A stretch of DNA of 23,836 nucleotides from JBNKEI01 sp050288705 (GCA_050288705.1 JBNKEI010000011.1:1-23836), one strand, 5' to 3'; counted from the stretch's first letter, positions 1 to 8,069 are shown. Numbers and translations are program-made. Notes: generated by a model not told the origin, from the sequence alone.

Positions 1-336
1 TGACTGCATTGCTATCTGCATTGGGGCAAACACGCTTAGCAAGAGCGAGCTGATTGACATAGTGAATCCCCAGATAACTACGCCATGAAGAACGGCTTCT
101 CCGCGGCTTGGAAATCCCGCGCGAGCAGCCACCATGCTTCCCAAGAATAGAGCAATTATAGGTGAAATCAGCGTATATAGAGCCGTCCAGGTGTTCGAAC
201 CTGTGCCGCCAATTGCAGCTCCCAAAGCCAGCAGAAACAACCACGTACCCATGGCAATGAAGCTTCCTGCCAGAATGGAGCTCCAGTATATTTCTGGCCT
301 GATTGTTGCTTCACGTTTGGTCTCAATGCGGTCCAC
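1..336 (-). CDS. Hypothetical multi-pass membrane protein, C-terminus beyond the window
   Basis: An uninterrupted reading frame of 112 codons runs off the left edge of the window, so only the N-terminal part is seen. The start is GTG at 334-336, chosen because an excellent ribosome binding site (AGGAGG, then about 5-6 bases) lies just before it on the minus strand. After a short charged N-terminus there are three hydrophobic stretches, at about residues 18-43, 50-70 and 82-105. The first carries small-residue motifs (LAGS, LGAAIGG) that recall small YrzE-like membrane proteins. No catalytic motif is visible and the function is unknown. It is divergent from the GH15 gene. The frame, start and membrane nature are clear; the family is only a guess. 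Confidence 0.7.
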   Translation of the reverse strand, partial: MDRIETKREATIRPEIYWSSILAGSFIAMGTWLFLLALGAAIGGTGSNTWTALYTLISPIIALFLGSMVAARAGFPSRGEAVLHGVVIWGFTMSISSLLLSVFAPMQIAMQS

Positions 337-352
337 GTTAACCTCCTATCAA

Positions 353-365
353 CTCCCTATGGGAG
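353..365. repeat. Short inverted repeat in the divergent region ahead of the membrane-protein gene
   Basis: CTCCC-TAT-GGGAG is a perfect 5-bp stem with a 3-base loop. It lies just upstream of the ribosome binding site of the minus-strand gene, so it could form a hairpin in that gene's 5' leader or be an operator. The rest of the gap at 337-453 shows no clear promoter. Confidence 0.25.
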
Positions 366-453
366 GGCTACCATTCAGGTCTCTCTAGGATAAGTTAGGC
401 ATTTATATGGTGGATCTCATCTTATTTTTGGATCGGTCTGACTTAAGAAGGTA

Positions 454-2286
454 GTGTGGGCGAATGGTTCACCTCAGCAGAAAGTTGAACCACTGTTTAA
501 AATTTTGTACCTTTCCCCCATGCGACTAGAAGACTTAGGCCTCATTGGAAATTGCCAGTACTCAGCCTTGGTGGAGAGAACCGGTAACGTTATTTGGGCG
601 TGTTTACCAAGATTCGATTCCGAGCCGGTTTTTTCTCGTCTTTTAGACGAGAAAGAAGGAGGCCAGTTTTTGGTCACTTCGGCGAATGGAGAACCGGGAA
701 TTCAGAGGTACCTACCGAATACTAACGTGCTGGAAACTCGGTTTTCTTCTCAGGAAGGTACCTGGCGAATACTAGATTTTGCGCCCCGGTTTGAGCAGTA
801 TGATCGTCCGTTTCGTCCGGTGCAGCTATTTCGCATTGTTGAGCCATTAAACGGAACCCCAAGGATTCGTGTGCAATGTGAGCCCCGCTTGGGATGGTCG
901 AAGCAAATTCCCGAGCGCATGTTAGGCTCTAATCATATTCGCTTCGAAGGCTTTCCTAGTCAGTTGCGACTAACCACTGATATTCCGATCTCTTACCTGA
1001 CTGGCCAACCCTTTGCCTTGACCGAAAAACGGCATTTGGCCCTGACTTGGGGGGCTCCTATTGAAGAGTCTCTGCCCGGACTTTGCGAGCGTTTTTTGAG
1101 CGAAACGGTGCGCTACTGGCAACGGTGGGTGAAGCTATGCAATGTTCCTCCGCTATTTCAGCAGGAAGTCATTCGTTCGGCATTGGCTTTGAAGCTCCAT
1201 TGCTTCGAGGACACTGGTGCTATTGTTGCAGCAATGACTACCTCTATTCCCGAATCTCCGGGGAGTGGAAGAACCTGGGATTATCGTTATTGCTGGTTAC
1301 GCGACGCCTACTATGCTTTGGCAGCCTTTCGTCTTCTGGGGCACTTTGAAGAGCGCGAAAGGTTTGTGCATTACCTTATTAACGTAGCTTCAAGCTGTCC
1401 AGATTTGGACCTTGCTCCTTTATATCGAATTGACGCTATTGCTGATCTAGAAGAAAAGGTGCTTCCTAATTGGCCAGGTTATGAAGGGGAAGGGCCAGTA
1501 CGGGTTGGAAATGGCGCTGCAACCCAGCGTCAGAATGATGTTTTTGGCGAAATGGTATTAGCAATTTCCCCGGTCTTTTTTGATGATCGCTTTAGTGAGG
1601 ATCGCTCGAATCAGACTCTTGAGCTTCTTTACCGACTGTCCAAAAAAGCGGTAGATGTGGCGGGGACTCCTGACGCCGGAATTTGGGAATTTCGCAACGG
1701 TTCTCGCCCCCAAACTTTTTCCAGCCTAATGTGCTGGGCAGCAGCAGATCGCATGACCCGAGTTGCGGCAAGGTTTCGTCCGGGTTTAGAAGCGGAATTT
1801 CGCGATGCCACGCAAAAAATCCATTCTTCTATTCTGACCAATGCCTGGAGCGAATGGATGGGATCTTTGGTTTCCGACTACGGTGGCAAAGACTTAGATG
1901 CTTCTCTTTTACAAGCTGCTTGCTTGCGATTTTTGCCTAAAAGCGACATTCGATTGCGAAAAACGGTAGACGCTATTTGGCAAGGATTGACGCATGGCGG
2001 ATGGCTTTTGCGCTATCGCGCTGACGACGGATTTGGCATGCCCACCGTAGCCTTTACAATTTGTACCTTTTGGTTGGTTGAGGCCTTGGCCGAAACTAAA
2101 CGGAAAGAAGAAGCCCGGGCTCTTTTAGAGCAATCACTTTCCGCACTCTCTCCGCTTGGTTTGCTATCGGAAGACTATGATGTAACGGGTCGGCGAATGT
2201 GGGGAAATTTTCCCCAGGCTTATTCCCACGTAGGATTGATTCACGCTGCATTTGCCGCTTCCCCTAGGTGGTTGGAGATTATGTGA
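454..2286 (+). CDS. Glycoside hydrolase family 15 protein (glucoamylase/trehalase-like)
   Basis: The protein hydrolyses alpha-linked glucosides, probably glucan ends or trehalose, by inversion. The N-terminal beta-sandwich opens with the family signature (EDLGLIGNCQYSALV, then CLPRFDSEPVF). The (alpha/alpha)6 barrel follows, with WDYRYCWLRDA, a GYEGEGPVRVGNGAA-type block, GIWEFR and LLSEDYD. By family analogy Glu412 (GIWE) is the general acid and Glu573 (LSED) the general base; both are present. The 610-residue length is normal for the bacterial two-domain form. There is no signal peptide, so it is probably cytoplasmic. GTG at 454 has AAGAAGG only 2 bases upstream. Family alignment favours the in-frame ATG at 520, which has no clear ribosome binding site, so the start is open. 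The stop overlaps the acyltransferase start. The exact substrate cannot be read from the sequence. Confidence 0.9.
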   Translation: MWANGSPQQKVEPLFKILYLSPMRLEDLGLIGNCQYSALVERTGNVIWACLPRFDSEPVFSRLLDEKEGGQFLVTSANGEPGIQRYLPNTNVLETRFSSQEGTWRILDFAPRFEQYDRPFRPVQLFRIVEPLNGTPRIRVQCEPRLGWSKQIPERMLGSNHIRFEGFPSQLRLTTDIPISYLTGQPFALTEKRHLALTWGAPIEESLPGLCERFLSETVRYWQRWVKLCNVPPLFQQEVIRSALALKLHCFEDTGAIVAAMTTSIPESPGSGRTWDYRYCWLRDAYYALAAFRLLGHFEERERFVHYLINVASSCPDLDLAPLYRIDAIADLEEKVLPNWPGYEGEGPVRVGNGAATQRQNDVFGEMVLAISPVFFDDRFSEDRSNQTLELLYRLSKKAVDVAGTPDAGIWEFRNGSRPQTFSSLMCWAAADRMTRVAARFRPGLEAEFRDATQKIHSSILTNAWSEWMGSLVSDYGGKDLDASLLQAACLRFLPKSDIRLRKTVDAIWQGLTHGGWLLRYRADDGFGMPTVAFTICTFWLVEALAETKRKEEARALLEQSLSALSPLGLLSEDYDVTGRRMWGNFPQAYSHVGLIHAAFAASPRWLEIM

Positions 2287-2897
2287 ACCGTGAATCTGAA
2301 AAGCAACAGTCCTGCGCAACTAAGACCCCAGGAAAATTTTGGCGACGGCTGCTTTTTCGGTCTATTGGAAGAACAGTTTTTTTTTGCATGCGCTGGAAAG
2401 TGGAGGGACAAGTTCCTTCTCTCCCTAAAGCTGTTGCCATTTTTGCTCCGCACAGCTCTAACTGGGATTTTGTTGTTACCTTCTCCGCCAACTGGATGCT
2501 AAACTTAGGGGTCTTTTGGCTGGCCAAAGATTCTCTTTTTCGACCTCCCTGGGGGAAAATATTTCGAAAAATGGGGGGGCTGCCGATAGATCGGTCTCAA
2601 AGAAATAACCATGTAGATAAGCTCTCTCAGGAATTCGAGAAGCGTGATCGCATGTGGCTTACCATTGCTCCCGAAGGCACGCGTAAGCCTGTGGAGCGTT
2701 GGCGCTCGGGTTTTTATCATATTGCTCGCCAGGCGCAGGTCCCTATTGTTTTGGTGGCAGTAGACTGGAAACGCCGGCGATTGCGCTTTGGTTCGGTGGT
2801 GGAAGCTACTGAAAAGGAAGACCAAGCAGTTGCTGCAGATATCGAAAGAATTCGTGGGCTATTTCGCGGGGTTTCTGGGAAATATCGTGGCGTGTGA
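2283..2897 (+). CDS. PlsC-family lysophospholipid acyltransferase
   Basis: A membrane-associated acyltransferase that would transfer a fatty acyl chain to a lysophospholipid or related alcohol. The family hallmarks are present in order: the catalytic HxxxxD box (HSSNWD, His57 to Asp62), MGGLPIDR (substrate pocket) and APEGTRK followed by RSGFYHIA. The wording NWD and GFYHIA matches the compact, about 200-residue branch of the family, whose acceptor is often unknown, more closely than canonical PlsC. I prefer the GTG at 2283: it overlaps the glycosidase stop as GTGA and has GGAG six bases upstream. A GTG at 2268 is possible but has no such site. The overlap suggests translational coupling with the GH15 gene, though no shared pathway is evident. 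A run of nine T near 2377 lies in the coding sequence. Confidence 0.88.
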   Translation: MNRESEKQQSCATKTPGKFWRRLLFRSIGRTVFFCMRWKVEGQVPSLPKAVAIFAPHSSNWDFVVTFSANWMLNLGVFWLAKDSLFRPPWGKIFRKMGGLPIDRSQRNNHVDKLSQEFEKRDRMWLTIAPEGTRKPVERWRSGFYHIARQAQVPIVLVAVDWKRRRLRFGSVVEATEKEDQAVAADIERIRGLFRGVSGKYRGV

Positions 2898-2913
2898 CTT
2901 TGACAGTGCAGCA

Positions 2914-3537
2914 CTATGAAGAATGTCGAGCGGCGCACTGACGGCGAAAAATATAGCGAATAATGCGCGAGCGGTCGGCCTCTCTAATTCTGGTGAATTC
3001 TATGGCAACTATATGAGAAGCGGTAATTGCCGGATTACGTCGAATACCGACAATACGCCCGGAGGCTTGCAAAGTACGTTGTTCAAAAGAAAGACGGATG
3101 TCTAATCGGTCGTTTAAGTAAAGGGGCTGCTCGAGAGCTTTTTTCCACATAAAGCATAAGCCGCCTCCGCTAATGTCTACTGTGCGTGTAGCAAGCCAGT
3201 CATGGTTTGGTGCCTGGGAATGCAAGAAATGCAGAGGTAGAACAATTGACCAGCGAAAGTAACTGCGGCGCTGGCAGGGAGGGGTCTCTAATATTTCCAA
3301 TTTTACCGAAAGACTGCCGCAAACATGCTGAAGAGCGGCGGCAATAAGCAAATGGTTTTCGTGCCAGCGCAAGATAACCTGTTCTTTAGGTCTTAAATGA
3401 AGGGGGTCTCCCCCTACAAAAGGGGCGGATACTACTAAATACTTGTCCTGAACACGCTGTACCCGGGAAGGAAAACGCATGTTTGGAAATCGAGGACAGA
3501 TTAATTCAATCTGTTCGTCGGTTTTAGGCAAGCGCAC
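2914..3537 (-). CDS. PilZ-domain protein with an YcgR-like N-terminal half (probable c-di-GMP sensor)
   Basis: A 207-residue cytoplasmic protein. Residues 1-85 are beta-rich and laid out like the N-terminal domain of YcgR/flagellar-brake proteins. Residues 86-200 form a PilZ domain with both c-di-GMP motifs: RxxxR (Arg91 and Arg95 in RRSYFR) and DxSxxG (Asp121, Ser123, Gly126 in DISGGG). Such proteins couple c-di-GMP level to motility, exopolysaccharide or other outputs. No flagellar, pilus or cyclase gene is near, so the output is unknown. The start is GTG at 3535-3537. It has no ribosome binding site, but a consensus -10 box lies at exactly leaderless distance (separate entry). The gene is convergent with the acyltransferase, 16 bases apart. 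Domain call is firm; start is good. Confidence 0.85.
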   Translation of the reverse strand: MRLPKTDEQIELICPRFPNMRFPSRVQRVQDKYLVVSAPFVGGDPLHLRPKEQVILRWHENHLLIAAALQHVCGSLSVKLEILETPPCQRRSYFRWSIVLPLHFLHSQAPNHDWLATRTVDISGGGLCFMWKKALEQPLYLNDRLDIRLSFEQRTLQASGRIVGIRRNPAITASHIVAIEFTRIREADRSRIIRYIFRRQCAARHSS

Positions 3538-3543
3538 GAGACT

Positions 3544-3572
3544 ATTATAGCCTGGCCACCGCAGTAAGTCAT
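3544..3572 (-). promoter_or_regulatory. Sigma70-type promoter giving a leaderless PilZ transcript
   Basis: On the minus strand, ATGACT (3572-3567, 4 of 6 to TTGACA) is followed after 17 bases by a perfect TATAAT (3549-3544). Exactly six bases (3543-3538) separate the -10 box from the GTG start codon, so the expected transcription start is the G of that codon. No Shine-Dalgarno sequence lies before the GTG. The arrangement fits a leaderless mRNA. Confidence 0.6.
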
Positions 3573-3607
3573 TGCTTTCGAGTTGAGTTCCTTTGGTGGG
3601 TGGTAGT

Positions 3608-5530
3608 CTATTTTTTCATTTTAAGAAGATCGCCAAGAGTGCAAAAACCCTTACCTTCCTGTTTGTTTTGTTTTTTGATGAAGGTGCGATATTCTGCCTG
3701 CTCTGCCGAGCGTTCCGCCGAAGCCTTAGAAAGCTTGATACGCCCTTGACCGTCAATTTCAATAATTTCTGCTGAGAAAACTGTCCCTGGGGGGAATTGT
3801 TTGCGTAAATCAGCTCCTCGGGGAGTTCCCATCTCTGAGTTATGAATTAGCCCTCGACCTCCTGGCCATTTTACAAAAAGACCAAAAGGCTCGACTTTGT
3901 CTACCGATACCTCCTGCACATTTCCCACTTTTGGTGTTTGGGTATCAATACCGGCAGGAGAGGCAATCTCCTCTGCGGTCAATCGTCGCAGGCTTATACG
4001 CTTTTGGCCCAGATCAATAGCTTCTACTATGCATTCAACTTCCTCACCTTCAGAAACTATTTCCTGGGGATGAGTTATTCGCTTAGTAGCTCCCAAGGCA
4101 CTAATATGGATAAGCCCATCAACGCCTGGCTCTATTTCTACAAAAGCTCCAAAAGGCTGCATGCGCACAACTTTTCCCCTAACTCGCTGCCCATTTTTTA
4201 TAGAAGCCACCACGCTTTGCCAGGGATCTTGCTGTAACGCTTTCATGGAAAGAGCAATGCGTTCGTTTTTTTCTCCCTCTTTAGGTGGGTCGATACGCAA
4301 GACTTCCACTTCTACTCGTTGCCCTACTTGTAGCAAATCTTTGGGGTGAGCAATTCTTCCATGCCCTAGTTCGCTAACATGCACCAGTCCTTCTAATCCT
4401 CCCAAATCAATAAAGGCCCCAAAATCGCGAACACTGGTTACTGTACCTTCAGCCCGTGCGCCTACACTTAAGCGAGATCGTAATTCCAATGCTTTCTTGG
4501 CAGCTTCTTCTTCTAAAAGCAGGCGACGACTAAGAACAATATCTCGGTCCCGGACTTCCATTACCTTGAAGCGAAGATGCTGACCGATAAAGCTTGCAAG
4601 ATTTTCTGTAAAGTGGGTGTCGACTTGAGAAGAAGGGCAAAAGCCTCGCAAGCCGCCGAAATCAACTTCAAGTCCCCCTTTGTTTTGGCCAGTTACTAAG
4701 CCTTCCACGGGAATACCGCTTGATTGGGCTTCGGCGAGAAACTGCTTTTGTGCGCCCTTGGATAGTACCTTTGTAATAACTACGCTGTCTTGGTCGCCAG
4801 CTAATGCGAGCACATAACCTTCCAAGAGCTCGCCAACCGAGACAATTAGATTCCCATGGGTGTCTGTGAGCTCGGCAATGTCGATCATGCCTTCGCCCTT
4901 GCCTCCTAAATCGAGAAACGCTTGCTCGTTGCTGATTTGCACAATGCGGCCAATCACTTTTTCGCCCACCTGAAATTTCTTAGGCGTACAGGCCTTTTCC
5001 GATTGCGCAAATAGCTCGGCAAAACTTTCTTCCGATTCAGGCCATTCGGCAGGGATGGACGATTCTGTAGTAGAGAAACGCACGAATTTTTCCGCTTCAG
5101 CTTCCCGCGGAGGCAGATTTAAGCCATCTGCGCGACGAAAAACTGTTTTGGGTTGCTTGCCCTCGCCTTTTTTAAGCTCGGAGGAATTAGCACCTGGCGT
5201 TCCTTTGGAAGCAAAAGTAGTAGTAGAGGCGCTAGAAGTGGAAGCGGTGGAAGGCGAGTCTTCTGGTTTTTTAGAGGCCAAAGGAAGCGGTTTGCGAACG
5301 ATTACTGGACATTTTCGCGGTTCCTCGGTTTTTTTTCGATCGCGCAAAGTGCGCTTCTCAGTTTCTCCCCGAGAGGAGAGACCTTTACCTTCTCGGTTTT
5401 TGCTGGAGTCCATGCCTTTACCTGCAGGAATACCTTTCATTACGTCACCAAACGTTTTTGGAAAGGGCTTCTTGCCTTCGTTCCTGCTGCCTTGGTTTCT
5501 GCTACTATTGGATTCGTCTACGGTGCTCAT
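3608..5530 (-). CDS. S1-domain RNA-binding protein with five S1 repeats (ribosomal protein S1-like)
   Basis: A 640-residue protein. Residues 1-165 are a low-complexity, probably disordered extension rich in Lys, Arg, Glu, Ser and Thr, including a Ser/Thr stretch at 92-107. A short conserved-looking motif follows (SFAELFAQSEKA, 169-180). Five S1 OB-fold repeats come next, at about 186-258, 271-336, 356-430, 446-516 and 534-603. Repeats 3 and 4 are the most canonical (FGAFIDLGGLEGLVHVSEL, FGAFVEIEPGVDGLIHIS); repeats 1 and 2 resemble the ribosome-binding repeats of S1. It probably binds mRNA, perhaps on the ribosome. The layout resembles S1 proteins of myxobacteria and relatives rather than E. 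coli RpsA. The ATG at 5530 lacks a clear ribosome binding site. An in-frame ATG at residue 31 preceded by GGTGA is an alternative. The gene stands alone between the PilZ and glycosyltransferase genes. Confidence 0.88.
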   Translation of the reverse strand: MSTVDESNSSRNQGSRNEGKKPFPKTFGDVMKGIPAGKGMDSSKNREGKGLSSRGETEKRTLRDRKKTEEPRKCPVIVRKPLPLASKKPEDSPSTASTSSASTTTFASKGTPGANSSELKKGEGKQPKTVFRRADGLNLPPREAEAEKFVRFSTTESSIPAEWPESEESFAELFAQSEKACTPKKFQVGEKVIGRIVQISNEQAFLDLGGKGEGMIDIAELTDTHGNLIVSVGELLEGYVLALAGDQDSVVITKVLSKGAQKQFLAEAQSSGIPVEGLVTGQNKGGLEVDFGGLRGFCPSSQVDTHFTENLASFIGQHLRFKVMEVRDRDIVLSRRLLLEEEAAKKALELRSRLSVGARAEGTVTSVRDFGAFIDLGGLEGLVHVSELGHGRIAHPKDLLQVGQRVEVEVLRIDPPKEGEKNERIALSMKALQQDPWQSVVASIKNGQRVRGKVVRMQPFGAFVEIEPGVDGLIHISALGATKRITHPQEIVSEGEEVECIVEAIDLGQKRISLRRLTAEEIASPAGIDTQTPKVGNVQEVSVDKVEPFGLFVKWPGGRGLIHNSEMGTPRGADLRKQFPPGTVFSAEIIEIDGQGRIKLSKASAERSAEQAEYRTFIKKQNKQEGKGFCTLGDLLKMKK

Positions 5531-5666
5531 CGAAAACTCGAAAAGGAAAAAGTTTTACTTTTTGGCGCGCAGCCTAGCGCATAAGTGAAATTGGTGAAAG
5601 CATTCAGTATCGGGTATTTTGGAAACCTCTCTCTGACTTGCCAATTTTGTTCTTGCAACCCTCGTT

Positions 5667-6419
5667 TCAGTTTTTTTTCCAGGCTCTCCAAAGAATTTTC
5701 AAAAACTTGGGATCGTTTACCAGATACCTTCGCCATAGCCGTCGTGGTTCTTGAGCCATCCGATATAGCCATTCCATTCCTAACTTTGATATCCATGGCG
5801 GAGCTCGAGAAACTGTACCTGCAACAAAATCTAATCCTGCCCCCACTGCCACTGCCACTGCTGGCCGCAACTTATTGAGGTTTCTATCTATCCATAATTC
5901 CTGCTTAGGAGAACCCAACGCCACCAACAGCAAATCGGGTCGAGCTTCCTTGATCTTCGCGAGCATGGCAATGCTATCATCCGGATCGTCAGCCGCCAGG
6001 GATATGCGGGGGGATTCTATTCCTACAATGGTAAGTGGAAAACGCTGTTGCAGTTTTTCAGCAGCTTGGTGAGCCACGCCTGCTTCTCCTCCCATAAGAA
6101 ATAGGCGCCATCCTTTCTGGGAAGCCCGCTCCAGCAGGGGAATAACCAGATCAGAACCTGAAACTTTTTCGGGAAGAGGGGTGCCCAAAAGTCGAGAAGC
6201 CCACATAAGAGGGGTTCCATCAACCAGACAAAGGCTAGCTTTTTGGTAGGCCTGACGAAAGCAACTATTATGTTCGGCATTGACTACGTGATCAATATTG
6301 GGAGTGAAAACTGAGCCCCCCTTAGCCTGGCAGATTAAAGAATCAATGGCATCGATAGCTTGCGCAAAAGTCAGGGAATCGATGGCAATAGATCCTATGG
6401 TGAATCGCTGGGGAGTCAT
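5667..6419 (-). CDS. WecG/TagA/CpsF family glycosyltransferase (GT26)
   Basis: The family transfers a sugar such as ManNAc or ManNAcA from a UDP-sugar to a lipid-linked carrier in surface polysaccharide or teichoic acid synthesis, at the inner face of the membrane. The 250-residue length is typical. All family blocks are present: FTPNIDHVVNA (39-48, with the conserved Asp43), VDGTPLMWASRLLG (66-79), VSGSDLVIPLL (86-96), FLMGG (107-111), LVALGSPKQELWI (165-177), GAGLDFVAGTVSRAPPW (193-209) and a basic C-terminus (EPRRLWRRYL) used for membrane contact. It is an orphan, with no other polysaccharide gene nearby, so its substrate is unknown. It is divergent from trxB. The ATG has no ribosome binding site but has a -10 box at leaderless spacing. 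A perfect CACTGC hexamer triplet at 5844-5861 encodes its Ala-Val run. Confidence 0.9.
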   Translation of the reverse strand: MTPQRFTIGSIAIDSLTFAQAIDAIDSLICQAKGGSVFTPNIDHVVNAEHNSCFRQAYQKASLCLVDGTPLMWASRLLGTPLPEKVSGSDLVIPLLERASQKGWRLFLMGGEAGVAHQAAEKLQQRFPLTIVGIESPRISLAADDPDDSIAMLAKIKEARPDLLLVALGSPKQELWIDRNLNKLRPAVAVAVGAGLDFVAGTVSRAPPWISKLGMEWLYRMAQEPRRLWRRYLVNDPKFLKILWRAWKKN

Positions 6420-6425
6420 AAAAGT

Positions 6426-6431
6426 AGTATA
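6426..6431 (-). promoter_or_regulatory. -10 box placed for a leaderless glycosyltransferase transcript
   Basis: TATACT on the minus strand (5 of 6 to the consensus) is followed by exactly six bases (ACTTTT) and then the ATG of the GT26 gene at 6419, so transcription should begin at the A of the start codon. No good -35 box is seen at 17 bases; TCGCAA at 18 bases is weak. No Shine-Dalgarno sequence is present. Confidence 0.5.
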
Positions 6432-6501
6432 TGAAAAAAAGTCCTTTGGTTGCGAGCTTTGGTAAGGCAGATACTACAATTAGGCATAACCAATGCCCTG
6501 C

Positions 6502-6529
6502 TTGGCAAGGACTATTTCCAAAATAAACT
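6502..6529 (+). promoter_or_regulatory. Candidate sigma70 promoter for trxB
   Basis: TTGGCA (6502-6507, 5 of 6) is followed after 16 bases by TAAACT (6524-6529, 4 of 6). The predicted start near 6536 gives a leader of about 20 bases that still includes the AAGGAG ribosome binding site at 6542-6547. The call is by pattern only. Confidence 0.45.
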
Positions 6530-6554
6530 GTTTTTTACTTCAAGGAGTAGATGC

Positions 6555-7490
6555 ATGACTGCTAGTAATACAGAAAAGCTGGTAATCATTGGTTCCGGTC
6601 CTGCAGGTTATACCGCTGCAATATATGCCGCTCGCGCCGGACTGGCCCCCTTAGTCTTGGCGGGTACAGTTCCTCATCTGCCGGGAGGTCAGCTAATGAC
6701 CACCACGGAGATAGAAAATTTTCCCGGATTTCCAAACGGTATTGCCGGCCCAGATCTGATGGAATTTTGCAAGGCGCAGGCTACGCGTTTCCAGGCTAGA
6801 ATCGTGGAGGAAAGCGCCCAAGAAGTGGATTTCTCCGTACATCCTTTTTCGGTCAAACATGACAGCGGGGAAGTGCGTTCCCAAGCGGTAATAATTGCTA
6901 CCGGAGCTTCCGCGCAATGGACAGGAGCAAAGGGAGAGGATCAGTACAAAAATCGCGGGGTCTCGGCGTGTGCAACTTGCGATGGATTTTTTTTTCGGGG
7001 AAAGGAAGTAGCGGTGATCGGCGGAGGAGATACTGCCATGGAAGAGGCCTTGTATCTTACTCGTCATGCAAGCAAGGTTACGGTTATTCATCGGCGCCAA
7101 AGCCTACGCGCATCGAAGGTAATGCAGGAAAGAGCTTTTCAAAACTCCAAAATATCGTTTGTTTGGAATTCGGTGGTTGAAGAGGTCATCGGGAACTCTC
7201 AGAGCGTACAGGGAATGCGTTTGCGTAATGTGGAAAGCAATGAATTGTCTACCTTGCCTGTCCAAGGACTTTTCGTAGCCATTGGCCATCGACCAAATAC
7301 TGAGCTTTTTCAAGGCCAGCTCGATCTCGATTCGCGCGGGTACATTCAGACCGTGGCGGGAACAACACGAACTAATGTGACCGGTGTCTTTGCCGCCGGC
7401 GACGTACAGGACTCCAACTATCGCCAGGCTATCACGGCTGCTGCCTCCGGATGTATGGCTGCCATCGAAGTTGAACGATTTCTAAGCTAG
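6555..7490 (+). CDS. trxB: Thioredoxin reductase (NADPH, FAD-dependent)
   Basis: Reduces thioredoxin with NADPH through FAD and a redox-active disulfide in the cytoplasm. The FAD-binding GxGxxG is at residues 13-18 (GSGPAG). The active-site CATC is at Cys139-Cys142 (ACATCDGFFF). The NADPH-binding fold follows as VIGGGDTAMEEALYL with HRRQSLRAS, and the C-terminal FAD motif is GVFAAGDVQD. The 311-residue length from this start is typical. The ATG at 6555 is chosen because AAGGAG lies seven bases upstream and family members begin here. An in-frame start at 6450 would add 35 unrelated residues and overlap the promoter. A run of nine T encodes Phe-Phe-Phe after the active site. No thioredoxin gene is in the window. 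Confidence 0.96.
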   Translation: MTASNTEKLVIIGSGPAGYTAAIYAARAGLAPLVLAGTVPHLPGGQLMTTTEIENFPGFPNGIAGPDLMEFCKAQATRFQARIVEESAQEVDFSVHPFSVKHDSGEVRSQAVIIATGASAQWTGAKGEDQYKNRGVSACATCDGFFFRGKEVAVIGGGDTAMEEALYLTRHASKVTVIHRRQSLRASKVMQERAFQNSKISFVWNSVVEEVIGNSQSVQGMRLRNVESNELSTLPVQGLFVAIGHRPNTELFQGQLDLDSRGYIQTVAGTTRTNVTGVFAAGDVQDSNYRQAITAAASGCMAAIEVERFLS

Positions 7491-7608
7491 AATCAAATTT
7501 TGCAAAATTCCTGCCCCAGGTCCTACAGTGTCAATAGATAAACTTTTCGCGAAGGTTTCCAATAAGAAATCAAGACAATAGTCCGGTAATGCGATATTTA
7601 CGCAAAGC

Positions 7609-7995
7609 ATGGGAGACCGGCTCACTTTTACTGAAAAAGTACTAGTTATTGATGATGATGAGGGAGTTCTAGAGTCGGCGTGCATGGCACTAGAAGACAT
7701 GGGGCTGGATGTAGAGGTATCCCAAGGGGGGGAAGAGCTTATTCGCCAACTAACCGAAGGCAAGTTAGGGTATAGCCTGGTTTTATGTGATGTAACCATG
7801 CCAGTAATGTCGGGATGGGACCTTGCCGAGGTATTGCGGAGAAAAATGCCCTACGCAAAAATTTTTATGTTTACCGGATGGTTGGGGGAAGAGTGCTTCG
7901 ATCCTAGACGCAAACTAGTTAACGGCATATTACTAAAACCGTTGGAACTGAATATTTTGGAGGACATAGTTTACGATAATTTTTGTTATCGCTAA
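7609..7995 (+). CDS. Stand-alone response-regulator receiver protein (CheY-like)
   Basis: A single 128-residue receiver domain with no output domain. The acidic pocket is IDDDE (Asp15-Asp17), the phosphoacceptor is Asp61 (LVLCDVTMP), the switch Thr is Thr89 (FMFTGW) and the conserved Lys is Lys110 (LLKPLE), so it should be phosphorylatable. It would act by protein contact with an unknown partner, as CheY- or SpoOF-like proteins do. No histidine kinase is adjacent. The ATG has no Shine-Dalgarno sequence. A weak promoter-like pair (AAGACA, 17 bases, TATTTA ending at 7600) would start transcription within about two bases of the ATG, so this gene may also be nearly leaderless. It lies 118 bases after trxB and may be a separate unit. 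Confidence 0.88.
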   Translation: MGDRLTFTEKVLVIDDDEGVLESACMALEDMGLDVEVSQGGEELIRQLTEGKLGYSLVLCDVTMPVMSGWDLAEVLRRKMPYAKIFMFTGWLGEECFDPRRKLVNGILLKPLELNILEDIVYDNFCYR

Positions 7996-7998
7996 TTT

Positions 7999-8069
7999 GA
8001 AAGTTGGCGCCCCCCATATGAATCCTGCGATAATCTATATTTGAGCGCGCCAATTTCTTTTCAATTTTT
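7999..8069 (+). terminator. Possible terminator with a long loop between convergent genes
   Basis: GAAAGTTGGCGC (7999-8010) pairs with GCGCCAATTTC (8047-8057), leaving one bulged base and a loop of about 36 bases. T-rich sequence (TTTTCAATTTTT) follows. It lies just after the receiver gene stop and ends at the stop of the convergent gene. The loop is longer than in typical intrinsic terminators, so the call is tentative. Confidence 0.35.

Noticed and set aside
134..388. Plus-strand 84-codon frame at the left edge.
   Set aside because: It is antisense to the membrane-protein gene, which has a strong ribosome binding site and clear hydrophobic segments.
5055..5588. Plus-strand frames of 143 and 177 codons.
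   Set aside because: They are antisense to the low-complexity N-terminal part of the S1-domain gene; the composition bias there keeps other frames open.
5844..5861. Perfect CACTGC hexamer triplet as a phase-variation site.
   Set aside because: A hexamer change would add or remove two codons (Ala-Val) without shifting the frame, and it lies in an ordinary coding region.
6450..6554. A longer start for thioredoxin reductase.
   Set aside because: The extra 35 residues do not belong to the family and would cover the promoter. The ATG at 6555 has AAGGAG at good spacing.
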